This document shows, in pieces, positions 37,222-48,065 of a DNA stretch of 48,065 nt (positions within the stretch are counted from its first letter, which is position 1; each line of letters starts with the position of its first letter). Source of the stretch: Cylindrotheca closterium (Eukaryota; Bacillariophyta; Bacillariophyceae; Bacillariales; Bacillariaceae). The translations under genes and the position numbers were made by a program. The DNA is taken from positions 1 through 48,065 of the forward strand of contig CAKOGP040000691.1 in assembly GCA_933822405.4 (NCBI GenBank), read 5' to 3'. The notes under the pieces were generated by a model, which was not told the origin of the DNA, did no database searches, and saw only the letters and a list, made by a program, of their open reading frames with translations.

Positions 37222-40200
37222 CTACACCCAAGGCATCCACCCAACGTAAATTTGGACCAAGTTCTCTGGAGCAGTTGCCTCCGTAATCATCTTGTTCACC
37301 TGACCTTCTACTGACAGTGGAACCAAGTGGGTGAGCTCGTCGTCTTGATCAGTCGTTAGTCCATCAGTGCGCCTATACTTCTTTAGATTCGGGTTGCGAA
37401 GGTTGTAGATCCCTCGCAATCGCTCATCAATGACCTTTATCGACCTCTTTGCTTGATCTGTTGAAGAATTGCCTTTTTGTTGGCTACGGTACCGCTTCCA
37501 GTCGATTACTGGATCTTTGAGAAATGGTTCAAGCACAGAAAGCAGCAAGTCACGATTGTCACGGAGTGTTCGCATTGCTATTTGCAAACCGGCGCTGTAG
37601 ATACCTTCCGCACCTGTCGGCCCAAATGCATCTACCATATTGGCTGTTAGACGGAATGGAATCACCTCTGGCTTTGGCAGGTTGAGTCCCTTGTCAAAGA
37701 TACTGCAATGAAAAGGGTTTAGAAACGCCGTCGATGCTGCGCAGCCAGCAACCGGTTCCACTTACCAATCAAAGTCAACGTGGACGCATTCCCCAGTAGT
37801 GGTATCTACCAAAATATTTTCTGAATGCCGATCTCCGAGGCCAATGACATGACCAACCGCAGACCATACAGCAGCACTGAGAGTGAAGCGATTCCTCGCT
37901 TCATACCAACTGTTTGGATCGTGAAATTTCTGCACAAACCACCAATAAAGTAGTGGTGGATATTGCTTCAAACAAAGTTCTTGGAACAATTGTGTTGCTC
38001 TCAACAGGTTTCCATCCTTGAAGTACGTAGCCTGACAGCGGTCATAGTTAGAACGCAGAGCAGCATCTCCAAAGTTGGCAAGGCGCACACCTCGTCGGCA
38101 ACGGCAGAATGGCGATGTCTGGGGGTTATAAGCTTGCTGAACCAAATTTCGAAGAGAGTCCGTTTCTGGCACCCACTCAAGAATTCCTGTATCTTCAGAT
38201 AGGCAGGTCACAGTGAAAGTCCGTAGGTGAAGTCTTCGTCGTCGTGTAGACTTGGAGCCATCACTTGAGGATGCCATCAACCTGTTGATAACGTTATTGA
38301 AATCTTGAACACGAGCGTCCTTTCGCAAGTCACCCTTTGCTTCTTTCTTTATGAGGAAGTGGATTTCTCCAACATCACATGACAATGGGTTGGACGACGA
38401 AACCTTGTAAGGTTCTTTAGTTCGCTTTGTTTGCTGGAAGCTCCCTGGTACTGCAAACGCTTTGATTCTCTTTGGTTTTGCCTTTGATGACATCACAGCG
38501 ACGCGTGATGAGAATGCACGCATTCGAGGAATGTTGCGTGGGAAGAAATCCTTGGGGCTACTGCTGTTCGACATGGGAGAGATAGATAGTGCTGCTTGCA
38601 CTGGCGCAACAAATTCGCAGAGATCAACACTTCCCTTCCACGGTTTGACGTTAAGAGAATCTCCATTAGTTGACGTTAAGCTTTTGAACGGACGAAGCAG
38701 CGGTGAGACAAGCTGAAAGCGTTACCTCAATAAATACATGGCGCTGTTTCTTACGTGGCCAAATCTTTAAGATATTTGAACAGACTTGTCGATTCAAGCA
38801 GCATCTGTTGCATCCTTTTGTGATTTTTGCCTAGATTTTTCTGCGCCTCCTTGAACAGGCTTTCTCCTTTCTCTTGTCGCTCTATCTTTTTCGATCCCTT
38901 TAGGCAAGCTAGCGGCCACATTGCCTGTTGCGGAAACTTCACAAGCACTCGCTTTAGGATTCCATAAACAACACTGGAAGTATCCCTATCTCTGTGTGTT
39001 ACTCGCGATACAAGCTGTGGTATAGCGGTATAGAAAGCAGAAGGAGGGATTTCCTTCAAATTATTCGCCATATATTTGTTTGCTTCATTTTTGTTCCTAC
39101 TCAATAGCTCTGTACAGAGTGGATAGACGTGGGTGTGAGTGTGAGTGTGAGTATAAGAAAATACAACTGCCTTTTGGACTCACTGTCGTGTCCTGAAGAA
39201 TTGAAATCCTCCGGGACTATCTGGTTGGAAGGGTCTATTGAAGCAAAGTCGAACCATAGGGAAAGGAGTCGTGGTAGAGCTTGATAAACGTGTTTGGAGT
39301 CTAGTCTCAAGGCAATAGCGTAGTGCTTCATTGCATTCAAGATATACTCTTGGCAAACTGAGTCACGGTATATTACGCTCGTCCGAACCAAATCTTCATC
39401 CACTCCATGTAAAACTTTCTCGTCAAAATACTCGCTGGCCAAAGCGACCACCCGTGACTGCATCATTGAATCAATGTATTTCCCAAAGTGAAAGTGACCT
39501 AGGCAAACGAAATATCGATTAAAGTCTCAAATCAACACGCAGTCCAGAAAGCATTGGAAAGACCTCAACATGAGCTCACCTTTTTCCCATTTTGGTGCAA
39601 GTCTGTGGATAATGCGATATCGTCGCGTAATTTCAGATCCTCCACGTAAACCCCCTTCAACAGTCCATTGAGTGAGACGTAGCAGTCTCCTTGCAAAGCG
39701 GTCAGTAAGCGTATCATCAGTTTCATGCACTTGCCCTTTTAATGCTGCAATCACTGAGAGACGCTGCCTTTCGTATTTCACTGCGATCTTCTTGAGACTG
39801 TCTGGGTTTTCAGAATCGTAGAGCATCTTGTCCAGTGTGATCTGCATGGACTCGTGACCGAGAATCTTGAACGCAAGTGCGCTTTCACCTGTCGCGTGCT
39901 TCAATTTTGCAACTTGGATGCTCGTGGCGTCGACAATGCTTCCGAGCCTAGAGGTCTTAGCAATCTCCCCACTTCGTATTTTGGCAAAAGCTGCCTGAGC
40001 TTGGGAGAAGAAGTTCTCAGCGATCGAGTGTAGCTGTCTTTTCCGTGCCCGCTTTCCGATGTTTAGAAACAGTGATGCTTCCAATTCAGGTTCGTCCGAT
40101 AGCCGAGCAATTGCCACCCTTGAGTTGATCACTTTCGAAGCCCCTTGCGCAGTAGTAGCATTCAGCCGCTCTGCCCACGCCCACCCTTCCGGTAGTGTTG

Positions 40201-43200
40201 AATGCGCGACTTCGCTCAATGTGAATGAGTCTTGAGTTTCTCTACAGCACAACATGTGGGAAGCATCTTCTATCTCTCGAATACACTGCAGACGGACCAT
40301 GTATGTGTAGCTCCTAGAATAGCTTTCCCTCGCCATACTTGACAGACCCTCCATAACGTCAAGGCGCGAGGATTCTAAGGCTATTCTGGCCATTTCTTCG
40401 TCTTTCTCGTAGAGTCCTACCATCGCTTTGCCAATGGAGAAGTCATGTACATCTGCTTTGCAAGATGCTTTGTCGTTTTCTGTAATCAAATCAGAGAGTG
40501 TTTCCCACCTGCCAAGACGCCAGGCAGCTTCGACAGCAAATGAAGCAACGGGAGTCTTTTGCAAATGTTGCATGCTAGTTAGACCCGCAACCTGGTTCAG
40601 TACACTTTCAAATTGCCCTAGTTCGAGCTGGCATTGCAGAATCCCTCTCCGTAAGCCAAGGTCTTTTGTTTTTGTGTGCTCTAGTTGCATAGCACGTTCA
40701 TAGTCCTGCAACGCACCTTCAAAATCACCAGAAGCTTCCTTTTGCCGAATGCTATCTCGAGCTTGAAGCGATGGGCTTGCAGTGAATGTATCTCCGCCAA
40801 GTGCAAGCATTGTCTCGCAATCGTCCAAACGTGCTAAAATTTCTTTCATCAACGCAGCGTCATTGGCACTGGCAACAAGCGCTTCTCCAGACTGAAACGA
40901 TTCAATCGTGACGGTCGTGTTCTTGGCCCCCTTTCCTTTAACGCCATTTAATTCGAAAATCTCTTCGACCTTATTTAGTCGACCAGCCATTTCAAGCAGC
41001 CGAAGGGCTCGAGCATGCATATCAACCCGAGCGGCGCCTTCTGCCTGAACAGAGAGTGGGATACTTGATAGGAGATCTTCGATTCGGGATATGGACTTTT
41101 CCGCTGGCCAGCTACCACCCTTCTTAGAGTTGTCATTGGTAGGTTTTGATTCGGTCGCTTTGCGCCTTGAATTGTTTGAATTTGACCTTGAAACCTTGAA
41201 ACGGTCCTCGATTTCACGTTCTTCCCAATAGTTTAGAGTGTCCATCATCACAAAAAGAACGTTTACGGCCCTTTGCCGATCACTGTGATTCATGTCTGTT
41301 GTACTCGGAGACTCTAACGAAAAAACGGCCAACATCTCGTTGCGAATGGCTTCCTCTTCTATATCTGATCCGAAGCATATGCGGTCTAGAAGTAACAGCG
41401 GTAGGATAAACTCAGCCAATGAAACTCCGGCTTGAGTCCTAATCGCAGTTCTACAACCGTGAAAGAATGCTCTCCATGGGCTGTCTTCGTCGCTAAAGGA
41501 GTTTGAGATCATCCATCGGCAGAAATTGGAGAGCCATGCGTAGTATGACTTCGAAGTTTCGAAGAATGGCGGCTCCCTTGTAACGTAACCTTCAGACTGC
41601 ATCAAAATAAGCGTCAGGCACTGTAAATCGAAAGGGAAAGTTCCAAATGTTCGCAGATGCTCACCTTCTCATGGAACTCAGAAAACCAAAACGGCTCTAC
41701 AACTTCCAAGACATTGCTTTCAACCAACTTGCTTCTCAACCATTTTGACATGACGCTCGTATTCCTTGCACCTTCTTCGACATCGACATCTTCTGCTTGT
41801 CGTGCAGATCGATCTAATAGTACCAGCAGTTGCTGAATTGTAAATGCAATCTTGTGTTGGTCAGATGAAGATGGGGCAGAACGTAAAGCAATAACCAGAT
41901 GCCTTGTAACAAGTTGCAACTCGTATTTTGCAGCTCGAGATTGCCAAGGCGGTTGATCAAGCCTCCATTGGTACATGCTGTTTGGTGAATCAACAGATTC
42001 AGAATCTATTGCCACGCCAATCTTCAAATCACCCATCTTCAGTTCATTTATTGCCCCAACCTCTCCCAAGCACTTCGCAAGTAATATGCGAGTCTTTGTC
42101 TCGGTTTCTTGTACACATCTCGACAACAATTTTTCCATCAAGTTCACGATTGTGCCTCGTGATGTCCCTGTTCGAGAACAATTCTTCAGTTAGAAACATT
42201 CATACCCGAAGTCTGTTGACACAATGTATACACTTACAGTCTGTTGCGCGTTGATTCTCCTCCTTGAGATTCTTCTCTTTATACCTCACTGTCATATAGT
42301 GCTTCGTGGAGTCTGATCCCTCATTTTCGACAATCATATGGAACGCCTCTCTATTTGCACGCAGTATGTCTGTCAAATGCTCAAGAACGACATTTCTCAC
42401 GCTAATGTTTTCGTTGTCGAGCAGCGCTGCCATTGTATAGAGACGTCTCTGGAGTCCATTAAGTTTGTCCATATTCCCCAGTGAAGTAGTCGATTTGCTT
42501 TCCATCGTTGACGAAAAGTCACTAGCTGCACTCGTTCTTCTTGAAGAATCCTCGACTGGTGTAGGGGAAGAAAGCAACGCAAGATTGTCGAAATCAACTT
42601 TGTTGCTTCTCAAAGCATCGTGAACTGATTGTAACAAAGGCAGCTGAGGTAGGAAGGGAATCTCTATGAAACATCGAGATAGTGCCTTCCCGATTTCACC
42701 GCTTGCAAGAAACTGAAGAAGCTTCACTGCCTCTGTTTGTGCCTCATTCAGAGCCCAATGACCTGAACTACCATTCTTGTCGATCTTCTCACTGACAATT
42801 GGGATTAAAGTGACAACAATAGTTGTCAAGTTAGAAGCAATTGTTTCCAAGTTACACCCCGAGACCAGCCGTACGAACTTCGACAAGGACTTCACCGCGA
42901 AAAGTCGAAGGCAATTAAAGTGCGAGGCTTCAGAGGCTGACAATCCGGAACCATCGGTACTAGAAATTGTGGCAATTTGGAGTATCTGTGGAAAATACTG
43001 AGCTGCCTCTGACGGTTGGAGCATATTCAAGGCTTTATACATGCACCGAATTGCTTGGAGCTGCTCTTTCTTCGTTCGAGCCTTCCATCTATATTGGATC
43101 ACATTTACCAGAAGATACATGAAATGCGAAGTCACCCACTGAGAAGCAAGGGAAGGATCTTTGTTGTTTGAGGCGTCACTCGACAATGACCGCTTTGTCT

Positions 43201-46200
43201 CTGAAAGAAGTGCAGTTGCTGCAACTTTGATGGCTTGTAAGACTGATCCAATTATTTCAGTATCGCTTCCCAGTGCCCAAACAAGCTCTTTCAGGATAAG
43301 CTGCTCCCTGTTTTGCAAGATTTCCTTCAGTGAGATGCCCGAAAGAACCTTGCTTAAGAGGAAAACCAAACCTCCGCGGTTTGAGTGCATCAGTACAAGC
43401 GGCAGAATTTGCTCAATCACTGTCGGCCGAAGGCAAAGACGTTTTGTTCGTCGATCTAATTCATGACTATTGAGGTCGCAAGCGGCCGATTTTCGTTCAA
43501 GTGACTCGTTCGAACTTCCAACTAGACCTCTACTGTCAAAGTTTTTCTTTTTTGCTTCCTTCGAACGTTCATCAAGGAACTCTCTAAAGCTAGTCGTCAA
43601 CCGAAGAAGTTCAACATCCTCTTCAACAACAAATTGGCACATAATTCTTGGGAGCTGCAAGTCAAGCAGAGTGAGGGTGTACTTGTACATCAACTTCCGC
43701 CCTTTTGAACGTGAGGTAGCGACACTCGATCGTATAAAGTTTTGTAGCATGGAATACTGAACTTCTTTGCTATGATTCGCACTCAAGATAAGAATATCAC
43801 AAAATATCGCAGCCAAAAAAGTGGGGCACAAACATTCCTCGAATATCAGTGAAGGGAGCATGTGAATTCTTGAAACACAGACAAACCCTCCAAATGCAAG
43901 GCCACGACTTCCAGGAGTGGTTGGAAGATCGGGAAAAATAGGGTCTGTCAACTTCTCAACCAAGGGAGCCGCCCACATCCGAACGAGCCTAATGAATGAC
44001 TTCTCGAAGAAGTTCACCCCAACTGGATCATCCAACAGCGCATGACCACAAAGCGACTTGAAGATGGTGAGGGCCGTTCGCTGAAACAAGAATTTCTCGG
44101 TCGATGCCTGTCGATCGTGCCGGGATGTTTCATCTGATTTGGAAACGGTGAATGACAGTTGTGAATCTGCGACGCTGCGAACATCGAGTAGAAGACTGTC
44201 GACGGAACGAAAGAAGCTAGAAACAACTCTATCAGCGGCATCTTTCAATTCGTTCGATCCAAGAATTGCTGCTTTCTCCATACTGATTGGATTGCTGATG
44301 TCTTTCAGGGCTTTAGTATCCCTGGAAGTAGCAAATAGCGCAAAGAGGAGGCTATATTTGTCAGACATTATCAACTGATGTAGCTTCATTGACAACTCTC
44401 TCCTGACATTTGCGTTGGTGTCTAAAAAGGGTATGGAAAGTAGCCAGAACAAGCATGAGCTGGAATTGCCTACAGGTTCTTGGATTCGAGAACGTTTCGC
44501 ATTGACTTCTGTGTGTCGCCGGATTTCTTCGCTCGTCAATCCAATACACGCAGCTGCCATGCACTTCCAACGTAACATTCGGATTGATGCATTGGCGTGG
44601 TCGTGTGCTACATTCTTCGCAACAGACAGCATAGCACCGCACAGCAGATGACATGAATCGTTCTGAAATGTTCCAGAGTTGAAGGCATAATCTGACCATT
44701 CGTTTCCCACAAAAATGTACTCTGCAACGGATGCCGGATGATGAAAGGAAGTGAAGTAGTCATCATCAGTACCTCTGTCGCACATTACTTTCAGACGTGT
44801 TAGTGTCAGAAGAACAACTTCGACGGCAGTTTCTTCTTTCGAGTCAATTGTTCTTCCAATTGGTTCAAAACTACTTTTCAGCAATTTAGACATCAGACGA
44901 CTGAAAGTCTCTCGACAGTCCTGTGCAGTACCAGCCCGACTTCGCGACATAAGATACAGCGGAGAATAGAAAATTGTCCACAAGAATCCTCTAGTCGCTG
45001 AGGGCGAAGATAGCAAGGAGAAGTTCCGCCCAATAATGGCCTCAAACAAATCTCTCTCTTCTTGGTCTGTGTTCTTCGAAGGCATGTTTGTGAATGCGAG
45101 CAAACAAGACCTTTATGATATAATAGATGATTAGAATCGAAACCATTTCAGCGCCCTGCATGTCATGGCTTACCTTGATTGCAGAGGTAGCAAGTCAAAC
45201 AAAATGATGCACCGGTCAACGTCTATTGGATAGAAATTTCTTTCCCAGTGGGTCAAAAGCAACGAAGACGTCGCGTTTAAAATGAGGGTGGACAAAACGC
45301 CGGCTTGCATTTTGTGACTATCAGCACTTTCAGTAGTCTGGAGTGATTGCAGACCAAGGATCCCAGAGGGAGAGAAGTCTCTGTACGAAGTTGGTATATT
45401 CTCCAATGTCAAGAGACCACCGGCCTCCGCTGATAGATCAGCCAGTGCAAGTCTTGATGTTACATGTGTGAAATCCTCGATTACCTTCTTTAGACCATCT
45501 ATTTGGCCTTTGGTCAAAAAGCTGTAGATGCCTTGGGTTACATATAGCAAGTACAAGCCAGTCGACGCAACAGCTTGAGCGATGACGAGGTGTGATGGCG
45601 ACCAAGTCTTCACATCGCTTTTCATCAGCTCATCGCTGCACCCTTTCAAATATTTCAGCAGTAGATGAATAACATCGAAGCAGCGCAGGAATGAGGCGTT
45701 GCTGATTCGTGACGATTGTTCCCAGACTTGACCAAGCATCAATCGAATACTTGCAATCAGCAATGCGACATCATGGTCCTTTATATCATCACGTTTGGAT
45801 TCCTGCTTGAACCAACTTTCTAATCTCCTGCCTGCAAATAATGCCGTTTCCAATAATCGTCTGAGCTCGGAGCCCAGTTGGCAAGGATACGTGTTCAACC
45901 ACGGGGAATACTGTTGCATTTGTGAGACCGAGATACGACGGCCCGGAGAACGCAATGAGGGAGACATATCCAGCGCCTGTAAAGGGATAGCAGTTTCCTT
46001 CCGTTGAGAATCACGTTTCCGTTTGGAGCCAGCGATCGGATCTCGGTCAGCTTTGGCCCTTCGATCGGTGGTAGAAGTGAACATTGCCAACTCTCGTGTC
46101 CCTTCCACGAAACTGCTTTCGTCCATTATGCGACCAAACACCCCACTCGCATACAAAGCAAGATTCAGATCTCCTAGGCAATTTACCAGATGTGGAATAA

Positions 46201-47703
46201 CCCCATTGGCCAAGCACAAGCTAGCAGCCGTTTCGAGAATCTCAGCTGCCGATGGTGCGTGGAGCACAATATGAATCAATTGAAAGATTCCAGAGTCCAG
46301 CGTCGAACGTTCCTGGACCCGCCTCTTGGCAATTGATTTGATACATTCCAAGAGTGGAAGCAGTGTATGCCTACAAACCAATGCTATTGTGTCACTAGAA
46401 CAGTTTGCCCCACTCACTCTTGGCGGCCGAGTCAGCACCTGTACTAGTAGCTGGAACAGCATGCTTTCGTAATCCGTCGATGTCGAACGTGTCGATGACA
46501 AGTATTCGTTAGTTGCCCGTACAGCCAAGACCGAAGCCTCTATAAGAGTAGTAGATACCACAGAATCAAGCCCCCAATCATCAAACAGTTGCCTCAGGAC
46601 GCCAAGTGCGGTAAATTGGCGCAAGAAGACCAGGTGCTTTTTGCGTACAACCGATGGCGGGGTCGATAGTAGCATGTGGCGTACAATTGCAAGAATGTAG
46701 GCTATCGACGGTTTGTCCATGAGGTTTGGTGAAAATATCATATCAATGTTTCCGAATGGAAGAATCGATTGATCTCCGTCCAAACTAGAGTTCATATTCG
46801 TAAAGGACGCAACGACTTTGGCCTTGATTACTGTCAGGTATTCCTGTAGAATCTTCATGGCCACTGTTTGTAGGAGCCAAGCCTCTTCGATACTGGTTAA
46901 CTTGAGCTCACATGCCATGGACTTTCCCCCGGACGCTTTGGCGGTTTCTTCCCACACCAAAATGGTTGATGGCAATATGTTCCCCGTTATCACCACCGTC
47001 GAGTCCTTGAGCAAGGAAACCAAATCTTTCACGATCCACTTCCTTAGCGTATCATCAGCCAAGAAGCTGAGCAGCTGGGCTATCGTATCCGCAATTGAAA
47101 TTGCTACTTGCGGACGATCCTTGCTTGATGACCCGCTCGCATTCGTGACCACCGAGGGGCAAATGGAATGATGTAGGAGCAAGTGAATCCGAAGAAAGAC
47201 TATCGATAAAGCAGACAACAAAAGCACATGTGAGCTGCAATGTACGTCCGTACCCACAGTCAGGGAAACGCCAAAGCAGATCAATTACAACAGCACTTAC
47301 TATCCTTTGGAACCCTTCCCCATTGAAATAGCCCTGGAGAATGAGGACAGTACACCCCCCTAAGGACTCGCTCGTAAAAATTACACAAATGCGCCAAATC
47401 GGAAGCATCGCAATTGACCGCCTGCTGGGGAGGAAAGCACTTTTCAAGTTTGGGCAGCAATGCTCGGACACTTGCCAAATCCTTGCGACATCGTTCTGGC
47501 AACTTCGCTTCTTCTTCGTCTGGTCGAACAAAGCTTTTCGTGGTCTTATGATACTCTGCATGCTTATTGAAAGCATCTGCTAGTTTGGTGAATACTTCTG
47601 ATATCCTCTTGCGGGAAGACGAACGGGAAAATATCCCTTGCTGTCGGAGGGAGGAATCGTTGTCCGTTTGATTGCCGCTGTTTGGGAGCCTTCTCTTTGG
47701 CAT
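37222..47703 (-). CDS. ATR: ATR/Mec1-family PIKK checkpoint kinase (nine exons)
   Basis: Spliced exons are 47703-47301, 47199-45174, 45110-42238, 42167-41665, 41596-39580, 39498-39184, 39109-38755, 38680-37766 and 37702-37222. All eight introns are GT-AG (63-101 nt) and the phases agree, giving 3,295 residues. In order: HEAT-type helical repeats, a UME-like block (LLAKCLGEVGAI, near residue 1795), a FAT region (WEKGHFHFGKYI, QALPRLLSLW, PQQAMWPL), and a PI3K-type kinase domain. The kinase has LRKDARVQDF near residue 2950 and GLGDRHSEN near 3114 with DFD. The end is a FATC domain, VEGQVNKMITEATAPENLVQIYVGWMPWV-type. ATR binds ATRIP on RPA-coated ssDNA and controls the replication checkpoint. 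The FATC and kinase blocks match ATR better than ATM, TOR or SMG1. Exons joined this way repair every frame change. Nearly 30% longer than human ATR. Confidence 0.95.
39129..39156. repeat. GTGAGT microsatellite in an ATR intron
   Basis: A (GTGAGT)n-like tract of about 28 bp inside the sixth ATR intron. On the coding strand it is ACTCAC-rich, so it lies upstream of the acceptor as a pyrimidine/CA-rich tract. Confidence 0.6.
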
Positions 47704-48065
47704 TTTGGTTTCTTGACTTTGTCAGATTATAAATCAGAAAATTACAGCCATAGAATAGGAGGCTGTTGGCATGTCTTTCCAGGTGTTCTTCGACAAACGA
47801 AATGGTCAATCAGGTAAATGACATCAAAACTTCATCTGGAGCATGAGAGATTAACCTCCAGAGTCATACACATGAATCGAGAGAGTCGATCCGTTTCGTG
47901 TCTCAAATGCGTACTCGAAGGATCTTTTATTCGATACGCCAAATAAAGGTGACTGTGCTATTGAATATGAGATCGACCATGCTGTCGTGCACGTGTACGA
48001 TTGCTAGAGTCCGTAAGTAGTAAGGACAAATCGGCCTCCAGGGAAGCACGTCGATCTGACGATGG
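47704..48065. other. Right-end region upstream of ATR
   Basis: 362 bp containing the ATR promoter and the possible two-exon gene 47771-48007. No other feature was recognised. The window ends inside this intergenic or gene region. Confidence 0.45.
47771..48007 (+). CDS. Possible two-exon small gene or 5' end of a longer gene, divergent from ATR
   Basis: The ATG at 47771 opens MSFQVFFDKRNGQSG. A GT-AG intron of 72 nt (TCAG|GTAAAT ... CGAGAG|TCG, phase 1) would join it to 47886-48007, which reads GVDPFRVSNAYSKDLLF and then DTPNKGDCAIEYEIDHAVV before a TAG; 54 residues. The intron length equals that of neighbours and the second exon has realistic composition. The product is too short to place in a family. 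It may instead continue if a further donor before the TAG is used. A second reading, ATG at 47802 with a 48-nt intron, seems less likely. Only 67 bp separate this start from that of ATR. Confidence 0.33.

Noticed and set aside
38713..38754. 42-nt intron in ATR (TTTCAG acceptor)
   Set aside because: It puts exon 8 in the wrong phase and is shorter than every other intron here. The AAAAG acceptor at 38681 keeps the frame with 74 nt.
41621..41664. 44-nt intron in ATR exon 4-5 junction
   Set aside because: In phase but much shorter than the others; the 68-nt alternative ending at GATGCAG fits better.
1..48065. CRISPR arrays, tRNA or rRNA genes, operon-like clusters
   Set aside because: I looked for regularly spaced repeats and tRNA-like cloverleaf sequence and found none I could support. 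Gene order and orientation are typical of eukaryotic nuclear DNA.

Overview
The window looks like nuclear DNA of a diatom, or a close photosynthetic stramenopile. Several proteins start with a signal peptide that ends in an ASAFAP-like A/S-F plastid motif. Introns are short (63-101 nt, mostly GT-AG). Genes are packed head-to-head and tail-to-tail. The mobile DNA at the left edge is a Copia (CoDi-type) pol next to a Crypton with a GCR1_C-like domain. All calls come from reading translations and splice sites by eye; no database was searched.

Layout. 1-2108: minus-strand Copia polyprotein (protease, zinc finger, integrase), open and running off the left edge. 2126-3843: frameshifted Crypton tyrosine recombinase. 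From 4.2 kb on it is ordinary dense gene space: plastid protein of unknown function (4191), coiled-coil membrane protein (4952-5830), two-exon BET bromodomain protein with three copies of an unnamed N-terminal domain (6123-10073), split RPB10 (10568-10860), UPF0390/DUF2462 protein (11129), methyltransferase and SDR protein sharing a 100-bp divergent promoter (11646-13615), SAMHD1-like dNTPase (13748-15821), mitochondrial-type ketoacyl-ACP synthase (16070), RRM protein and RRP1/Nop52 in a divergent pair (17478-20693), small membrane protein (20745-20939), plastid-type epimerase (21019), single-TM microprotein (22332), thiamine-pyrophosphate-type mitochondrial carrier (22491), plastid BCAT (23447-24747), MFSD5-like transporter with a plastid-type leader (25059), aldo-keto reductase (26818), CK1/TTBK-like kinase (27849-29969), KTI12 (30451), ATP-grasp ligase (32186), NTAN1 (34316-35464), M50 protease (35983), and a nine-exon ATR kinase of about 3,295 residues (37222-47703). 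A possible two-exon gene begins at 47771.

Functionally the region is mixed housekeeping. One group serves nuclear information processing (BET, RPB10, RRP1, RRM protein, KTI12, ATR, and SAMHD1, which controls dNTP pools). Another serves organelles (OXSM, TPP carrier, BCAT, plastid epimerase, MFS transporter, M50 protease). I found no operon-like or defence-island organisation. The least explained items are the BET protein's triplicated domain, a recurring TACCGGTA/GTACCGTA motif close to start codons, an inverted/direct repeat cassette at 33962-34278, and several tiny genes below ordinary ORF cut-offs.
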